The notes under the pieces were generated by a model. That model did not search any database. It had not been told where the DNA came from and was given only the letters and a program-made list of their open reading frames with translations. Positions 62,166 through 64,000 of a stretch of DNA of 64,000 bases are shown here, piece by piece. Numbering within the stretch: position 1 is the first letter of the stretch; each line of letters starts with the position of its first letter. The position numbers were made by a program, and so were the translations under genes. Origin of the DNA: Haloferax sulfurifontis ATCC BAA-897 (GTDB lineage Archaea; Halobacteriota; Halobacteria; Halobacteriales; Haloferacaceae); NCBI RefSeq assembly GCF_000337835.1, contig NZ_AOLM01000018.1:186001-250000 (forward strand), read 5' to 3'.

Positions 62166-64000
62166 CTACCGCGTCCCCTCCTCGAAAAAGCCGGCGACGA
62201 GCTTTCGCTGGGCCGCGCGGAGGTGCTGGTGAAACGTCGCCCGCGAGACGTCCATCGCCGCCGCGAGCTCGTCGCCGGTCACGGCGTGGGGCCACTCGAA
62301 GAAGCCGCCGAGATGCGCGAGCTGGAGCGCGGTCTGCTGTCTGTCGGTGAGCGCCGCGTTCACCTCGGCGGTGAACCCCCGCCCCGTCCGCGGCGGGGCC
62401 GACCGCTCTCTGACCGCCCGGAGTTCGACCCCGGCGGCCGCCGCCGAGAGGTCGTCGAGTAGCGCCCGCCCCGCACCGCGGTCCGGGACGACCGCGGTGA
62501 ACCGACAGCCGTCGCGGTCGGCTTCGAGGCCGCGAAGCCGCCCGCCCGCGTCGGCAACGAGGTGCGTCAGCGACCCCGCGTCGAAGACGACCTCGTAGAG
62601 CCCGACGCCGTCGCCGCGGGGGAGCCGAGTCACGTCGGCCACGCCGGTCGATTTCAACTCATCGTCTGCGAGTCCGTCTGTCGGTGGGTCCGTCGAGACG
62701 AACAGGCTGAGCGTCCCGTCGTCGTGAGAAATCGCGCCCTCGTAGTCGAGCGCGCACGCCCCCGCGACGGCGAGTCGGACCAGCGGTTGCGTCTCGTCGC
62801 GCACCTCGATTTCGAGTTCGAGTCGCTCGTCGGACAGCAACGACCGCCGGCTCTCGAAGGCGTCGATGGCCGCGCCGACGGCCCGCCCGAGCGTCCCGAA
62901 CACCACCCGTACTTCGTCGTCGAGTTCCGCGGCGTCGGTGTAGACGGTCAACACGCCGTAGAGCGTCTCTCGGTGGACCAACGGAACCGCGATGACCGAG
63001 TCGAACGGGACGACCGGCTCGGCGTCGGCGCCCCCCTCGCCGACCGCCGCCGACTGGACGGTCCGCGTCTCGGCGGCGCGAGCGGTTGGGTCGTCGGGGT
63101 CCGACCGGTCGATTTCGAGGTCGTCGAGGAATCCCGCGTCGGCTCCGGCCCACTCGTTCGGGACGATGACCGCCGGCGAGAGGTCGCAGTGACCGACCCA
63201 CGCGCAGTCGAACGAGCCGGTGGCGGTGACCCGGTCGCAGACGGCGGCTTCGAGCTCCCGTCTGCTCTCGGCGCGGACGAGTGCGCTCGTCACGTCACCC
63301 AACAGCCCCTCGATGTGCTCGACGAGCGTCTGGAGGCGCGCGCGCTCCTCGTCGACTCCGGCGGCGTACCGCTCGGCGGCCGCCTCGGCGCGCACGCGCT
63401 CCGTGATATCGGTCTGGAAGCCGACGTAGTGAGTCACCTCGCCGTCCGGCCCGCTCAGCGGCGCGACGTCGACCCGGTTCCAGAACGTCTCGCCGTTCGC
63501 GCGGTAGTTCAGCAGTTCGACCGACGCCGACTCCTCGGCCTCGATGGCGCGGCGGAGTTCGGCGACGCGCGCGGGGTCGGTGTTCGGTCCCTGAAGATAT
63601 CGGCAGTTCCGCCCCAGCGCCGCGTCGGCCGAGTAGCCGGTCATCGTCTCGAACGCCTCGTTGACGTAGACGAGCGGTCGGTCGGGCAACGAGCAGTCGG
63701 CGACGGTGATACCCACGGGGGCCTCGTCTATCGCCTGTTCCTTCAGGTCCTCCGTTATCTTTCTCGCGGCCGCCGCGCCGCGGCGACGCCACGCGACGGC
63801 GCTCTCGATGCGCTCGGGGAGTCGCTCGAAGAGGTTCGAACCGACGACCGGGACCACGTCGGCCGCGCCGGCGTCGCGGGCGGCCGCCGCCGAGAGGTCG
63901 CCGTCGGGCGGGACGACGACGACGAGCGGGACCGCGATTGCACCGTGGACCGCCTCGATGTCCGCGAGGTGGTCGGTCGCGAGCACGACGCAGTCGACCC
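62166..64000 (-). CDS. LOV/PAS-GAF-Bat-HTH10 sensor regulator (5' truncated by window edge)
   Basis: At least 606 residues, open to the window edge. The N-terminal part resembles a receiver-like domain (about 1-55). The PAS domain (about 88-200) carries the LOV pattern GRNCRYLQGPNTDPARV with the flavin-adduct Cys, plus LLNYRANGETFWNRVDVAPL and VGFQTDITER. A GAF domain (about 235-375), Bat-type region and C-terminal HTH-10 (LTDRQQTALQLAHLGGFFEWP...ELAAAMDVSRATFHQHLRAAQRKL) follow. Bacterio-opsin-activator-like proteins of this layout regulate transcription; here blue light may be the signal. Confidence 0.85.
   Translation of the reverse strand, partial: VDCVVLATDHLADIEAVHGAIAVPLVVVVPPDGDLSAAAARDAGAADVVPVVGSNLFERLPERIESAVAWRRRGAAAARKITEDLKEQAIDEAPVGITVADCSLPDRPLVYVNEAFETMTGYSADAALGRNCRYLQGPNTDPARVAELRRAIEAEESASVELLNYRANGETFWNRVDVAPLSGPDGEVTHYVGFQTDITERVRAEAAAERYAAGVDEERARLQTLVEHIEGLLGDVTSALVRAESRRELEAAVCDRVTATGSFDCAWVGHCDLSPAVIVPNEWAGADAGFLDDLEIDRSDPDDPTARAAETRTVQSAAVGEGGADAEPVVPFDSVIAVPLVHRETLYGVLTVYTDAAELDDEVRVVFGTLGRAVGAAIDAFESRRSLLSDERLELEIEVRDETQPLVRLAVAGACALDYEGAISHDDGTLSLFVSTDPPTDGLADDELKSTGVADVTRLPRGDGVGLYEVVFDAGSLTHLVADAGGRLRGLEADRDGCRFTAVVPDRGAGRALLDDLSAAAAGVELRAVRERSAPPRTGRGFTAEVNAALTDRQQTALQLAHLGGFFEWPHAVTGDELAAAMDVSRATFHQHLRAAQRKLVAGFFEEGTR

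Overview
The window is a GC-rich haloarchaeal chromosome segment, most likely from Haloferax or a close relative. The evidence is very acidic proteins, TATA-type promoters just upstream of many start codons (leaderless style), and recognisable archaeal or haloarchaeal genes: a split RNA polymerase (rpoH-B''-B'-A'-A''), aEF-1alpha, aEF-2, SepF, pyrE2, CarS, TiaS, MinD4 and the archaeal release factor aRF1. The genus is inferred from remembered similarity to Haloferax volcanii proteins, not from a search.

Layout. 1-16.2 kb holds housekeeping and conserved hypothetical genes: a YgfZ-like protein, a geranylgeranyl-reductase-type flavoprotein, an ABC exporter, a surface protein, uvrA, sepF, a DUF1028 protein, a PUA protein and an RNase R-like enzyme. 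16.2-16.6 kb is a dense cluster of repeats derived from the 3' end of a tRNA-Ala gene. 16.9-34.2 kb is the information-processing block, almost entirely on the minus strand: S10/aEF-1alpha, an ACT-domain protein with homoserine dehydrogenase, aEF-2, S7, S12, NusA and the RNA polymerase operon. Two identical tRNA-Asp genes and another tRNA-derived palindrome follow at 34.5-34.9 kb. 34.9-55.3 kb carries a fluoride channel pair, a HerA-like ATPase, TiaS, an XRE regulator, a purine permease with gfcR and pyrE2, CarS, proline dehydrogenase, ilvE, the riboflavin genes ribB and rbkR, argS and MinD4.

The main discovery is at 55.43-59.61 kb. An AT-richer mobile region of about 4.1 kb sits inside the 5' end of the essential release-factor gene prf1. 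The native promoter and first 17 codons are stranded at 55427. The functional gene at 59553 starts with a different, element-supplied N-terminus that rejoins the native reading frame at a 12-bp repeat encoding Lys-Tyr-Glu-Phe. A third, diverged copy of the junction at 57333 suggests two elements inserted in tandem. The left unit carries a small membrane protein, a ribbon-helix-helix-like protein and a probable HUH replication initiator. The right unit carries a Tat lipoprotein, an intact tyrosine integrase and a DNA-binding partner. The integrase operon and the rebuilt prf1 are divergent, with 9 nt between start codons, and a TATA-like box for the integrase operon lies inside the new prf1 codons.

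Beyond it are the rest of prf1, a small zinc protein, atpD, and a 5'-truncated (window edge) sensor-regulator with a PAS domain of LOV type joined to GAF, Bat and HTH-10 regions.
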